Shown here: positions 43,925 to 51,620 of the stretch, one piece after another | How the letters are laid out: each line of letters begins with the position of its first letter | Numbering within the stretch: the stretch's first letter is position 1 | Source of the DNA: Paracoccaceae bacterium | GTDB taxonomy: Bacteria; Pseudomonadota; Alphaproteobacteria; Rhizobiales; Stappiaceae | Direction: 5' to 3' | DNA: 64,000 nt | Assembly: GCA_002709505.1 (NCBI GenBank) | Contig: PARB01000030.1 | Coordinates: 55,816-119,815 of the forward strand | Notes under the pieces: generated by a model | Database searches by the model: none | What the model saw: only the letters and a program-made list of their open reading frames with translations | Told to the model about the DNA's origin: nothing | Position numbers and translations under genes: made by a program

Positions 43925-44257
43925 CGGATCACCTCATTCAGCCACTGAAGCCAGAATGGGCAGACCCGGTTACAAATTAGATAACAACAAAGAATGTTTT
44001 ACGGAAAAATCATTCGGTCTCGAGAAAAACCCGGAGATATTCCCCAGAGTAAACAGAAGGGCGCCAGCAAAAATTCATATATCGCGAAAAATTACAGTAT
44101 TGAGCACCGAGAAATATGTAGATCTACATATTCCGCCTACCGTCACAGCTCGACGCCGCACGACCGCCCCCTCAGCCGGACTCGGCGGAGCGACAGGATG
44201 TAGCGGACAAAGCCTGAAACGAGTCGGCGAGCGCGGCAAGCATGTTTGAAAAAGCGC
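43925..44257. other. Divergent intergenic region, chemoreceptor/tRNA-Gln
   Basis: About 330 bases, markedly AT-rich from 43965 to 44135. No protein gene. Contains the 20-bp palindrome at 44113-44132 and presumably the chemoreceptor promoter. Confidence 0.5.
44113..44132. promoter_or_regulatory. 20-bp perfect palindrome, LuxR/TraR-box-like
   Basis: AATATGTAGATCTACATATT is exactly self-complementary. Its core ATGT-N6-ACAT around AGATCT resembles the Agrobacterium TraR box (ATGTGCAGATCTGCACAT) apart from the inner bases. It lies upstream of the globin-coupled chemoreceptor. Confidence 0.55.
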
Positions 44258-44332
44258 TGGCTGGGGCGGCAGGATTCGAACCTGCGAATGGCGGCACCAA
44301 AAGCCGCTGCCTTACCACTTGGCGACGCCCCA
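44258..44332 (-). tRNA. tRNA-Gln (anticodon UUG)
   Basis: The minus-strand sequence folds as a full cloverleaf. The acceptor stem TGGGGCG pairs with CGCCCCA, the D-arm contains AAGTGGTAAGGC, and the anticodon stem GCGGC/GCCGC has loop TTTTGGT (anticodon TTG). The T-arm is GCAGGTTCGAATCCTGC. The discriminator is G, followed by an encoded CCA. Length is 75 with CCA. No direct repeat indicating an integrated element was seen beside it. Confidence 0.95.
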
Positions 44333-44503
44333 ACGCGCGACGACGTGTATAACCAGCCCCTTGCGCTCACGCAAGAGTCGCTTCGGGCTGCGGCCGCTAC
44401 AGTCCCCAGGGCGTTCACATGAAACGCACCGGCGCGATCCATGGCACGAAGACCCCTGTCCAACGGACAGGAGCCCTCGTACGCCGGTTCTATGCGCGCG
44501 GCT

Positions 44504-46060
44504 TTATCGCGCGCCGGACGCCCACTCGGGGAGCGAGCCCGCCACCACGCCGAACACGGTCGTGAGGATCAGATACCCGAGCGTCGAGATCACCAGAAGC
44601 GCCGCGATGTTGTGAAGGCTTCCGTAGCGGGCCATCTGGGGAATGGTGACATGGCCTGAGGAGAACACCAGCGCGTTGGGCGGCGTTGCGACCGGCAGCA
44701 TGAAGGCCATCGATGCCGACAGCGCGGCGGGAACGGCGAGCATCAGCGGGTTTTCGCCGATGTTCTGCGACAACGCCGCCAGCAGCGGCAGGAAGGTGGC
44801 GGCCGTTGCGGTGTTCGACGTCACCTCCGTCAGGAGAAGAATGACAAGGGCGACGATCACGATCAGCAGAAGGATCGGAACGCCCCCGGCGATGCCTCCG
44901 ATCAGTCCGCCGATCCAGGTATCGAGGCCGGAGGCGGCCACCGCGCCGGCAAGGCTCAGCCCGCCGGCGAAGAGCATCAGGACGCCCCAGGGCAGCTTCG
45001 ACGCGGTCGTCCAGTCGAGCAGGGCGACCCGCGCCCCGGTCCGGTCCCGGCCGCTTCCCGCCGGGAGAATGAACAGGAGCAAGGCGGCCCCGATGGCGAT
45101 GCTGGCGTCATTCAGGCCCGGAACATAGGTCTGCAACCACGACCGCAGCACCCAGAGCACCGCCGCCGAGGCGAAGACGATGCCGACCATCGCCTCGGCC
45201 CGCGACATCTTTCCGAGTGTGCGCAGCTTGTCGCAGATCAGCTCGCTGGCGCCGCCGATCTCCTCTCGCGGAAGCCGGATGGCAAGGCGCGTGAGCAGCA
45301 GCCAGGAGATCGCCAGCATCGTTGCCGCCACAGGAACGCCGATCAGCATCCAGCGGCCGAAGCCGAGATCATAGCCGTAGGTCTGGCGCATCGCCCCGGC
45401 CAGCAGGGCGTTCGGAGGGGTGCCGATCAGCGTCGCGACACCGCCGATCGATGCCGAATAAGCAACACCCAGCATCAGCGCAAGGGCGAAGGCGCCGGCC
45501 TCCTTGCCGCCGGTTTCCTCCTGGATCAGCCCGATCACGGAGACTGCAATCGGCAACATCATCACCGTCGTCGCCGTATTTGACACCCACATCGACAGGA
45601 AGGCGGTCGCCAGCATGAAGCCGCCAACAATCTGAGGGCGGCGAGATCCCGTGCGCGAAACGATGGAGAGCGCGATGCGCTGGTGGAGGTTCCAGCGTTC
45701 CATCGCAGCGGCCAGCATGAAGCCGCCCATGAACAGGAAGATGGTGGCGCTGGCATAGGGCGCGGCGGCGGCCTTGACGGTGCTGGCGCCCGTCAACGGA
45801 AACAGGACCAGCGGCAGCAGGGCGGTGGCGGCAATGGGGATCGCCTCGGTGATCCACCAGATGACCATGAGGGCCGCGACCGCGACGACCCGCCAGCCGG
45901 CGACCGACAACCCCTCCGGCGGCGGCAACACCACCAGCAGTGCGAAAACGGCAAGCCCCGTCAGCATGGGCACAGGCCGCAAGGTGGCGCCCGAGGCCTC
46001 CTTTCCCGCCTGCCAGGACAGGCTCTGGTCCTGATGCGGGCCCTTCCCCTTGGTGGTCAT
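44504..46060 (-). CDS. DASS-family (SLC13-like) Na+/carboxylate or sulfate symporter
   Basis: 518 aa. About 12 transmembrane segments; both inverted-repeat signatures of the DASS family are present: MWVSNTATTVMMLPI in the first half and LTEVTSNTATAATFLPLLAAL in the second, plus the ATLIGTPPNALLAG and VATPPNALVFSSG hairpins. Such proteins import dicarboxylates, tricarboxylates or sulfate with Na+. It is the last gene of the leuCD-like operon (131 bases after the hydrolase), so a C4-C6 hydroxy- or dicarboxylate related to the dehydratase substrate is the best guess. Confidence 0.92.
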   Translation of the reverse strand: MTTKGKGPHQDQSLSWQAGKEASGATLRPVPMLTGLAVFALLVVLPPPEGLSVAGWRVVAVAALMVIWWITEAIPIAATALLPLVLFPLTGASTVKAAAAPYASATIFLFMGGFMLAAAMERWNLHQRIALSIVSRTGSRRPQIVGGFMLATAFLSMWVSNTATTVMMLPIAVSVIGLIQEETGGKEAGAFALALMLGVAYSASIGGVATLIGTPPNALLAGAMRQTYGYDLGFGRWMLIGVPVAATMLAISWLLLTRLAIRLPREEIGGASELICDKLRTLGKMSRAEAMVGIVFASAAVLWVLRSWLQTYVPGLNDASIAIGAALLLFILPAGSGRDRTGARVALLDWTTASKLPWGVLMLFAGGLSLAGAVAASGLDTWIGGLIGGIAGGVPILLLIVIVALVILLLTEVTSNTATAATFLPLLAALSQNIGENPLMLAVPAALSASMAFMLPVATPPNALVFSSGHVTIPQMARYGSLHNIAALLVISTLGYLILTTVFGVVAGSLPEWASGAR

Positions 46061-46190
46061 GACAGTTCTTCCTCCCCGAATTCCAGATCAGACGGCGCCG
46101 GGCACGCCGGACCCAGGGCGCATGATCCCCCGTCCGGCGCGCGCGTCCACGCGCCTTGCAATTGATGGCCCGCGCCCGGCGCGGCTGTGT

Positions 46191-47084
46191 TCAAAGAAAC
46201 GCGTCGAGCGCGGCAAGCAGGTCGTGCGGCACCTCCTCCTGGGGGCTGTGGCCACAATCGAGCGCATGACCGCGCACGTCGTCGGCCTTCTCGCGCCAGG
46301 TGGCCAGCACGTCATAGAGAGCCCCGACGGTTCCGCGCCCGCCCCACAGCGCCAGCAGCGGCGCGGTGACGCGGGCATGCGCGTCCTCGGCATCGTGGAC
46401 GAGGTCGATGGTGGCGGCGGCGCGATAGTCCTCGCAAACCGCATGCCGCATCGCGGGATCGCGATAGCAGCGGCGGTATTCCTCCATCACCCGCGGGTCC
46501 GAGGCGCCGGCGACCTTGATCTGACCCGCGATATGACGCTCGAGAAAGAAATCCGGATCCGCCGCGATCAGCCGTTCCGGCAAGGGATAGGGCTGGATCA
46601 GGAAGAACCACCAGAAGTACCGGCGGGCGAACTCCATGTCGGTGCGGGCATACATCGTCGCCGTTGGCGCGATATCGAGAAGGACCAGTTTTTCCACCGC
46701 ATCTGCATGATCCAGCGCCAGGCGATGCGCCACCCGCGCGCCGCGATCATGGCCGACGACCGAAAACCGCTCATGACCGAGGGCCCGCATCACGGCCACC
46801 TGATCGGCCGCCATGGCGCGCTTGGAATAGTTCACATGCCCCTCGCCGCCCTCGGGCTTTGCGCTGTCGCCGTAGCCGCGCAGGTCGGTGAGAACCACCG
46901 AGAACCGGCGGGCAAGCATCGGCGCCACCTTGTGCCAGCTCAAATGGGTCTGCGGGTGGCCATGCAGCAACAGCAGCGGCGGGCCCTCGCCGCCGGTGGC
47001 GGTGCGGATGCGGGTGCCGTCCGCATCGATGTCGCGCCAGGTGAAGCCTGGCAGAATGCCGGGAAACCCCGAAACCTCGCTCAT
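46191..47084 (-). CDS. Alpha/beta hydrolase, fluoroacetate/haloacetate dehalogenase-like
   Basis: 297 aa. Fold landmarks: LLLLHGHPQTHLSWHKVAP (oxyanion), GYGDSAKPEGGEGHVNYSKRAMAADQVAVM, nucleophile Asp in VVGHDRGARVAHRLALDH, acid Asp in LVLLDIAPT, and catalytic His in DCGHSPQEEVPH. The DRGARVAHR block matches fluoroacetate dehalogenases (Asp110, Arg111, Arg114). However, the position of the halide-pocket His-Trp seems to be Phe-Trp here (YFWWFF), from memory of RPA1163, so dehalogenation is uncertain and ester hydrolysis possible. It overlaps leuD by four bases (ATGA). Confidence 0.88.
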   Translation of the reverse strand: MSEVSGFPGILPGFTWRDIDADGTRIRTATGGEGPPLLLLHGHPQTHLSWHKVAPMLARRFSVVLTDLRGYGDSAKPEGGEGHVNYSKRAMAADQVAVMRALGHERFSVVGHDRGARVAHRLALDHADAVEKLVLLDIAPTATMYARTDMEFARRYFWWFFLIQPYPLPERLIAADPDFFLERHIAGQIKVAGASDPRVMEEYRRCYRDPAMRHAVCEDYRAAATIDLVHDAEDAHARVTAPLLALWGGRGTVGALYDVLATWREKADDVRGHALDCGHSPQEEVPHDLLAALDAFL

Positions 47085-47698
47085 GCCGCGCCTCCCCGCG
47101 CGAGCCAGGGCGCCTCGGCGAAATAGGCGGCCTCAAATTCACGGATCTGCTCTTTCATCTGCAAGGTCGTGGCGATGCGGTCGCGCCCCTCCATCAGGGC
47201 CTGCCGCCGCGACGGCTCGATCTCGAACGCCAGACGCAGGCCGCCGCAGGTGACGGTCCTTTCCACAAGATCCACGGTGAGCTCCGCCCCATCGGGCCCG
47301 GCCGCGCGGAACAACCGGTCGCGGTCGTCCTCGCCAAGCGAGATCAGCAGCAGACCGTTGTTGGCGGCGTTGTCGGCGAAGATACCGGCAAAGGTGGTCC
47401 CGATCAGCGCGCGGATGCCGTATTGCAGCGTCCCCCACCCCGCGTGCTCCCGCGACGAGCCGCAGCCGAAATTCGGTCCGGTCAACAGGAAGCGGACATC
47501 GCGCATCGTCTCTCGGTTCAGGATGAAATCGGGCCGCGTCCGCCCCTTTGCGTCAAAGCGCAGATCGTGGAACAGGCCACGGGCCAATCCGGCACGGTCG
47601 ATGCCTTTGAGGAACACCTTGGGCATGATCACGTCGGTATCCACATTGGCGGCGGGCATCGGCGCGGCCATACCCGTAACACTCAGAAACTTCTGCAC
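47081..47698 (-). CDS. leuD: 3-isopropylmalate dehydratase small subunit-like (aconitase-type swivel domain)
   Basis: 205 aa. LeuD signatures: NVDTDVIMPKVFLKGIDRAGLARGLFHDLRF, FLLTGPNFGCGSSREHAGWGTLQYGIRALIGTTFAGIF and NNGLLLISLGEDD. It is the swivelling subunit that completes the active site of LeuC. The ATG follows the leuC stop with no gap. The operon neighbours (hydrolase, carboxylate transporter, divergent LysR) and the absence of leuB suggest a catabolic hydroxyacid dehydratase (for example citramalate, dimethylmalate or a related acid) rather than leucine synthesis; this is inference. Confidence 0.88.
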   Translation of the reverse strand: MQKFLSVTGMAAPMPAANVDTDVIMPKVFLKGIDRAGLARGLFHDLRFDAKGRTRPDFILNRETMRDVRFLLTGPNFGCGSSREHAGWGTLQYGIRALIGTTFAGIFADNAANNGLLLISLGEDDRDRLFRAAGPDGAELTVDLVERTVTCGGLRLAFEIEPSRRQALMEGRDRIATTLQMKEQIREFEAAYFAEAPWLARGGAA

Positions 47699-49129
47699 TT
47701 ACATCTCCCGTGACGCAAGGCTGCGAACGTCGGCAAGCCGACCGGCGACGGCGGCGGCCGCCACCATCGCGGGGCTCATCAGATGGGTCCGGCCGCCGCT
47801 ACCCTGGCGGCCCTCGAAATTGCGGTTGGTGCTGGAGGCGCAGCGTTCGCCGGGCGCCAGCACATCGTCGTTCATGGCAAGGCACATCGAGCAGCCGGAC
47901 TGGCGCCATTCGAAGCCCGCCTCGATGAAGACGCGGTCGAGCCCCTCCGCCTCGGCGGCGCGGCGCACACTGGACGACCCGGGCGACACCATGGCCCGGA
48001 CGCCCGGGGCGACGCGGCGCCCGCGCAGGATCGCCGCCGCGTCGCGCAGGTCGGCAAGCCGGGCATTGGTGCAGGAGCCGATGAAGGCGCGGTCGATGGC
48101 GATCTCCTCGAACCGGACACCCGGTTCAAGCCCCATGTAGGCAAGCGCGCGGACCGCGTCCCGCCGCCGGTCTTCCGGCAGGGACGCCGGATCGGGCACG
48201 GCGCCGTCGATGGCGCCGGACTGGTCCGGGCTCGTGCCCCAGGACACCATCGGCGCGATCTCGCCGGCGTCGAGCACGACCTCGCGGTCGAAAACGGCCT
48301 CCGCGTCGCTCGCAAGTGCCTGCCAGACGGGTCTTGCGCGGGCGAGCATCTCCGCCGACGGTGCGCGCGGGCGCCCGGCGATATAGTCGAACACCTTGTC
48401 GTCCGGGGCCATCAACGCGACCCGCGCACCGCATTCCACCGACATGTTGCAGATCGTCATCCGCGCTTCCACGTCGAGCGTGTCGATTGCCTCGCCGACG
48501 AATTCCAGCGCATGACCGGCGGCGCCGTCGGCGCCGATCCCGCGGATCAGCGCCATGACGAGATCCTTGGCGGTGACGCCGACCGGCAGGTCCCCGACCA
48601 CGGTGGCGCGCATGGTCTTCAAGCGCGTGTAGGTCAGTGTCTGCGTCGCCAGCAGGTGCTCGATATCCGAGGTGCCGATGCCGAAGCCGACCGTTCCGAA
48701 GGCGCCATAGGTTGCCGTGTGGCTGTCGCCCGCCGCGATCACCAGGCCGGGAAGCACCCAGCCGAGCTCCGGCAGCACGACATGCTCGATCCCCTGACGC
48801 GGGTCGAGCACGTCGAACATCTCGATCCCGAAATCGCGCCCGTTTTCGGCGAAATAGTCGATCTGCCGCTGCGCGTTCGCATCCTCCACGGCGCCGCCGC
48901 GATCCGGGGCCGTCGAGTTGACATGATCGACGACGCCGAGTGCCGCTTCCGGCCGCCAGACATCACGCCCCGCATCCCGCAGGCCGGTGAAGGCCTGGGG
49001 GCTGGTGTATTCGTTCAGGACGGTGCGATCGACATAGAGCAACAGTTGCGACCCGGGGCCGTCCCGGTCGTCCAGCGCCCGTATCTTGTGCCGGTCGACG
49101 ATTTTGTCGTAGAGGGTTCGAGGCTGCAT
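47699..49129 (-). CDS. leuC: 3-isopropylmalate dehydratase large subunit-like (aconitase superfamily)
   Basis: 476 aa from ATG 49129 (MQPRTLYDKIVDRH), with AAGGAGAG upstream; the track start is 20 codons too early. Landmarks: VDHVNSTAPDR (substrate His), GDSHTATYGAFGTVGFGIGTSDIEHLLATQTL, SVECGARVALMAPDDKVFDYI, and [4Fe-4S] ligands in FIGSCTNARLADLRDAA and SGCSMCLAMNDDVLAPGERCASSTNRNFEGRQG. First gene of a four-gene minus-strand unit (leuC, leuD, hydrolase, DASS transporter) divergent from a LysR regulator, whose ATG is 110 bases away. Confidence 0.9.
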   Translation of the reverse strand: MQPRTLYDKIVDRHKIRALDDRDGPGSQLLLYVDRTVLNEYTSPQAFTGLRDAGRDVWRPEAALGVVDHVNSTAPDRGGAVEDANAQRQIDYFAENGRDFGIEMFDVLDPRQGIEHVVLPELGWVLPGLVIAAGDSHTATYGAFGTVGFGIGTSDIEHLLATQTLTYTRLKTMRATVVGDLPVGVTAKDLVMALIRGIGADGAAGHALEFVGEAIDTLDVEARMTICNMSVECGARVALMAPDDKVFDYIAGRPRAPSAEMLARARPVWQALASDAEAVFDREVVLDAGEIAPMVSWGTSPDQSGAIDGAVPDPASLPEDRRRDAVRALAYMGLEPGVRFEEIAIDRAFIGSCTNARLADLRDAAAILRGRRVAPGVRAMVSPGSSSVRRAAEAEGLDRVFIEAGFEWRQSGCSMCLAMNDDVLAPGERCASSTNRNFEGRQGSGGRTHLMSPAMVAAAAVAGRLADVRSLASREM

Positions 49130-49239
49130 TTCGAAAGCTCTCCTTCCTTCGGTGCCGAAGCTTAGTCTGACGAAGCGCGCGTCAGCCAATGCCGGTTGGC
49201 GATCAATTCATGCAGCAAACGACGGGCGGGACATCGACA

Positions 49240-50157
49240 ATGGAGACGAACTGGCTGGAAGACTTCCTGAAACTCGCCGAGGAGGGCAACTTCTCGCGCG
49301 CGGCGGAAGCACGCAATTCCAGCCAGCCGGCCTTCAGCCGTCACATTCGCGGACTGGAGGATTGGGTCGGCACAAAGCTCATCGACCGCGACACCCACCG
49401 CATTGCGCTCACCGAAGCGGGCGAGACCTTTCGCACAGTGGCCGAGGACGTGCTGCGCCGGCTTGCGCAGGGCCGCGACCAGGCCCGCGAGGTCGGCGGC
49501 GCGGAAGCGGGAACGCTGCGCTTCGCCGCGACCCATGCGTTATCCCTCACCTTCTTTCCCGACTGGCTGCGCGATCAGGGCGACGACCAGGACCTGGCAA
49601 CCGTCAGCCTGCTCGCCGACAACATGCAGGCGTGCGAAAAGATCATGCTGGCGGGCAAGGCCGATTTCCTGCTGTGCCACCACCACCCCGCGTCGCCCCA
49701 CCGGCTGGAGCCCGGCGGGTTTTGCTCGATCCGCCTGGGCGAGGACCGGCTGGTCCCGGTGTGCCTGCCGGAGGCGGACGGGCGGGCGCGCTTCGCCCTC
49801 CCCGGACGCGCGGACGAGCCTTTGTCCTATCTTGCCTATGACGATCGCTCGGGAATGGGACGGATTCTCGCCGCGGCCCAGGTGATCTCCGAACGCCGCG
49901 CGGCCCTTCGCCCCGTGTTTCGCTCGCATCTGGCGACCGCACTGCTGCGCATGGCGCGCGACGGCAAGGGAATCGCCTGGGCGCCGCACAGCCTGTGCGC
50001 GCCCGATCTCGCCAGCGGACGGCTCGTCCGGGCCGGGAGCGAAGACTGGGATGTGCCGATGGAAATCCATCTGTTTCGCCCGCGGGCCAGGCAGGGCCAC
50101 GCCGTCGAGAGCTTCTGGAGCCGCGCGCTCGCCGCGACCGGCCAGCATCAGGCTTGA
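49240..50157 (+). CDS. LysR-type regulator divergent from the leuCD-like operon
   Basis: 305 aa from ATG 49240 (METNWLEDFLKLAEEGNFSRAAEARNSSQPAFSRHIRGLEDWVG), a standard LysR HTH start; upstream in-frame Met codons at 49189 and 49210 lack SD support. The substrate-binding domain follows (about residue 90 on). The divergent arrangement over a 110-bp spacer is the classic LysR set-up for a catabolic operon activated by its substrate, and supports the catabolic reading of leuCD here. Confidence 0.92.
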   Translation: METNWLEDFLKLAEEGNFSRAAEARNSSQPAFSRHIRGLEDWVGTKLIDRDTHRIALTEAGETFRTVAEDVLRRLAQGRDQAREVGGAEAGTLRFAATHALSLTFFPDWLRDQGDDQDLATVSLLADNMQACEKIMLAGKADFLLCHHHPASPHRLEPGGFCSIRLGEDRLVPVCLPEADGRARFALPGRADEPLSYLAYDDRSGMGRILAAAQVISERRAALRPVFRSHLATALLRMARDGKGIAWAPHSLCAPDLASGRLVRAGSEDWDVPMEIHLFRPRARQGHAVESFWSRALAATGQHQA

Positions 50158-50169
50158 TTGCACCAAGCC

Positions 50170-50190
50170 GGCGCGCGGCGCGCGCCTTTT
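50170..50190 (+). terminator. Rho-independent terminator of the LysR gene
   Basis: GGCGCGC-GGC-GCGCGCC followed by TTTT, 12 bases after the stop codon. Confidence 0.8.
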
Positions 50191-50421
50191 GCTCTGCGGG
50201 CAAATCCTCCAGCGCCACCCCCGCGCTCGCACATCCCCATTTCAGGCCAGGCCGAGGCCTGCAAAACCGGCCGGAACGGAGATCCTCGCACTCATCCACA
50301 GCCGCAATCATTTTCCGTTGGACGACAGGGTTGCGGAGGCGCGGGCGTGGTGATATTAACCCGCGACGCTTCAGAGAGACGCCGCCTTCCCGGGACGGAA
50401 AATCGCCTCTGAACGCGATAT

Positions 50422-50498
50422 CGGAGTGTAGCGCAGCCTGGTAGCGCACCTCGTTCGGGACGAGGGGGTCGCAGGTTCAAATCCTGCCACTCCGACCA
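50422..50498 (+). tRNA. tRNA-Pro (anticodon CGG)
   Basis: 77 bases including CCA. Acceptor CGGAGTG/CACTCCG, D-arm GCGCAGCCTGGTAGCGC, anticodon stem CCTCG/CGAGG with loop TTCGGGA (anticodon CGG), T-arm GCAGGTTCAAATCCTGC and discriminator A. GC content falls immediately after it and accessory genes begin, so it may be the attachment site of a genomic island. No copy of its 3' end was found elsewhere in the window. Confidence 0.96.
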
Positions 50499-50573
50499 CT
50501 ATCTTCAAGCATTTAGCGATATTCGAAATAGGCCAACACAGGCGCCCCGACAGATATCCCGACAGAAATACAT

Positions 50574-50759
50574 TTATCTCAAATCGGGCAGATGCTTCCG
50601 CTTCAGATACCCTTGGGAAACGAGAGTGAAAATCAGCGCATCCCTGTTGGGTGAGCAGATGATCGTGACCTCATACAAGCCAGGGTCATCGCGCTTGAAG
50701 GCCCGCAAGGCGCTGGCGACCTGTTCTTCAGTCCATTCCTGCTCGCGGGTGGAAGTCAA
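50574..50759 (-). CDS. Small hypothetical protein (61 aa) downstream of luxI
   Basis: 61 aa with a TTG start at 50759, supported by a strong AGGAGAGAGG SD just upstream. No internal Met exists, so the TTG is needed. The product is mixed-charge ([21 protein letters not shown] ... [11 protein letters not shown]), with no signal peptide or recognised domain. It lies 96 bases past the luxI stop, beyond a hairpin, on the same strand. A quorum-sensing accessory role is possible only by position. Confidence 0.6.
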   Translation of the reverse strand: MTSTREQEWTEEQVASALRAFKRDDPGLYEVTIICSPNRDALIFTLVSQGYLKRKHLPDLR

Positions 50760-50800
50760 GCCTCTCTCCTGTCTGGATTGTCAATGCTCTCGCACAAGGA

Positions 50801-50831
50801 GAGGGTGCCGCATTCGGTCCGCCGCACCCTC
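50801..50831 (-). terminator. Hairpin downstream of luxI
   Basis: GAGGGTGC and GCACCCTC form an 8-bp stem around a 15-base loop, 25 bases past the luxI stop. On the minus strand it is followed by TCCTTGTG, so termination may be partial. Confidence 0.45.
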
Positions 50832-50855
50832 AAAGTTGAATGACCGCCGCGGTCG

Positions 50856-51509
50856 TCAGGCAACGAGCGCGTAGAGAGGATCGGTGGGCACTGTCTTTTC
50901 GAGAACGCTTCCGGTGATCCCGCTTGCCTCCCGCAGCCCGTCGATCATCGCTTCGTCTGTTTTGAACAGCCCCGCGTAGGTCATCACCCGACCGAACCGC
51001 ATCGGGGTTCCGATCGTCTCGGCCTTGCAACGCGCCCGCTGAAAAAGCCGCGCCATCGTCGCGTCATACACTGAGACAATCTGACGAAGACGGATCAGCG
51101 ATCCGATTTCCGCCATTCCGAGGAGAAGCTCGGCGGTCACTTCATTGACCGCACCGGCTCTCCTGGCCTTGCAGGCATAATCCGGATCGATCGAGAACCG
51201 CGAACTCTCCCAGATCAACGGATCTGCAATTGTCAGATCGTCCGGGAGCAGTCCCGAAAACACGTCTCGCAACATGTTCGGCCCCGTTGTCGGCAGCAAA
51301 CGAACGCTGCCCCTCACATCGCCGTTCACTGGATCGATCGACAGCATATAGAGCGGATTCTGATCGTCGAACTCGTCGATCTCCCACCCGTCCTCGATGC
51401 GAACGTCCCACCGCAACCGATGATGGAACACCTCGGCACGAATGGTATGCATCCGATCGATTTCATACATATGACGCAACCGATCACAACCCTGAATAAG
51501 TCTGATCAT
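50856..51509 (-). CDS. luxI: LuxI-family acyl-homoserine-lactone synthase
   Basis: 217 aa, ATG 51509 with GGGGAG six bases upstream. Family invariants are visible: RAEVFHHRLRWDV (Arg, Phe, Trp near residues 24-35), an acidic cluster (DEFDDQN) before PLYML, GSVRLLPTTGPNML (Arg near 70) and WESSRFSID (Glu, Arg near 100). The enzyme makes an AHL from SAM and an acyl-ACP or acyl-CoA in the cytoplasm. It lies 111 bases downstream of luxR on the same strand, and a lux-box-like dyad with a plausible -10 lies between them. Base composition is lower in GC than the chromosome to the left. Confidence 0.93.
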   Translation of the reverse strand: MIRLIQGCDRLRHMYEIDRMHTIRAEVFHHRLRWDVRIEDGWEIDEFDDQNPLYMLSIDPVNGDVRGSVRLLPTTGPNMLRDVFSGLLPDDLTIADPLIWESSRFSIDPDYACKARRAGAVNEVTAELLLGMAEIGSLIRLRQIVSVYDATMARLFQRARCKAETIGTPMRFGRVMTYAGLFKTDEAMIDGLREASGITGSVLEKTVPTDPLYALVA

Positions 51510-51564
51510 AACAAGCTCCCCTGTTGGAACGACGGAATCATGACAAGGGAAAGCGCGCCGATAT

Positions 51565-51584
51565 ACTCCGTAAATTTACCGAAT
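51565..51584 (-). promoter_or_regulatory. Candidate lux box in front of luxI
   Basis: The dyad CCGTAAATTTACCG (core GTAAATTTAC perfect) is centred 65 bases upstream of the luxI start. A -10-like CATGAT lies about 35 bases downstream of the centre (51537-51542), close to the spacing expected for a LuxR site overlapping the -35 position. Confidence 0.5.
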
Positions 51585-51620
51585 AGACAATTTTAACTAA
51601 ATAAAACAAGCATCTATATT

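Noticed and set aside
44258-44332. tRNA-Gln as the left end of an integrated element
   Set aside because: Genes on both sides have ordinary chromosomal composition and no integrase or repeated tRNA fragment was seen.
50422-50498. Direct repeat of the tRNA-Pro 3' end as an attR site
   Set aside because: No second copy of the T-arm/acceptor sequence was found by eye to the right within the window. The island call therefore rests on composition and content only.
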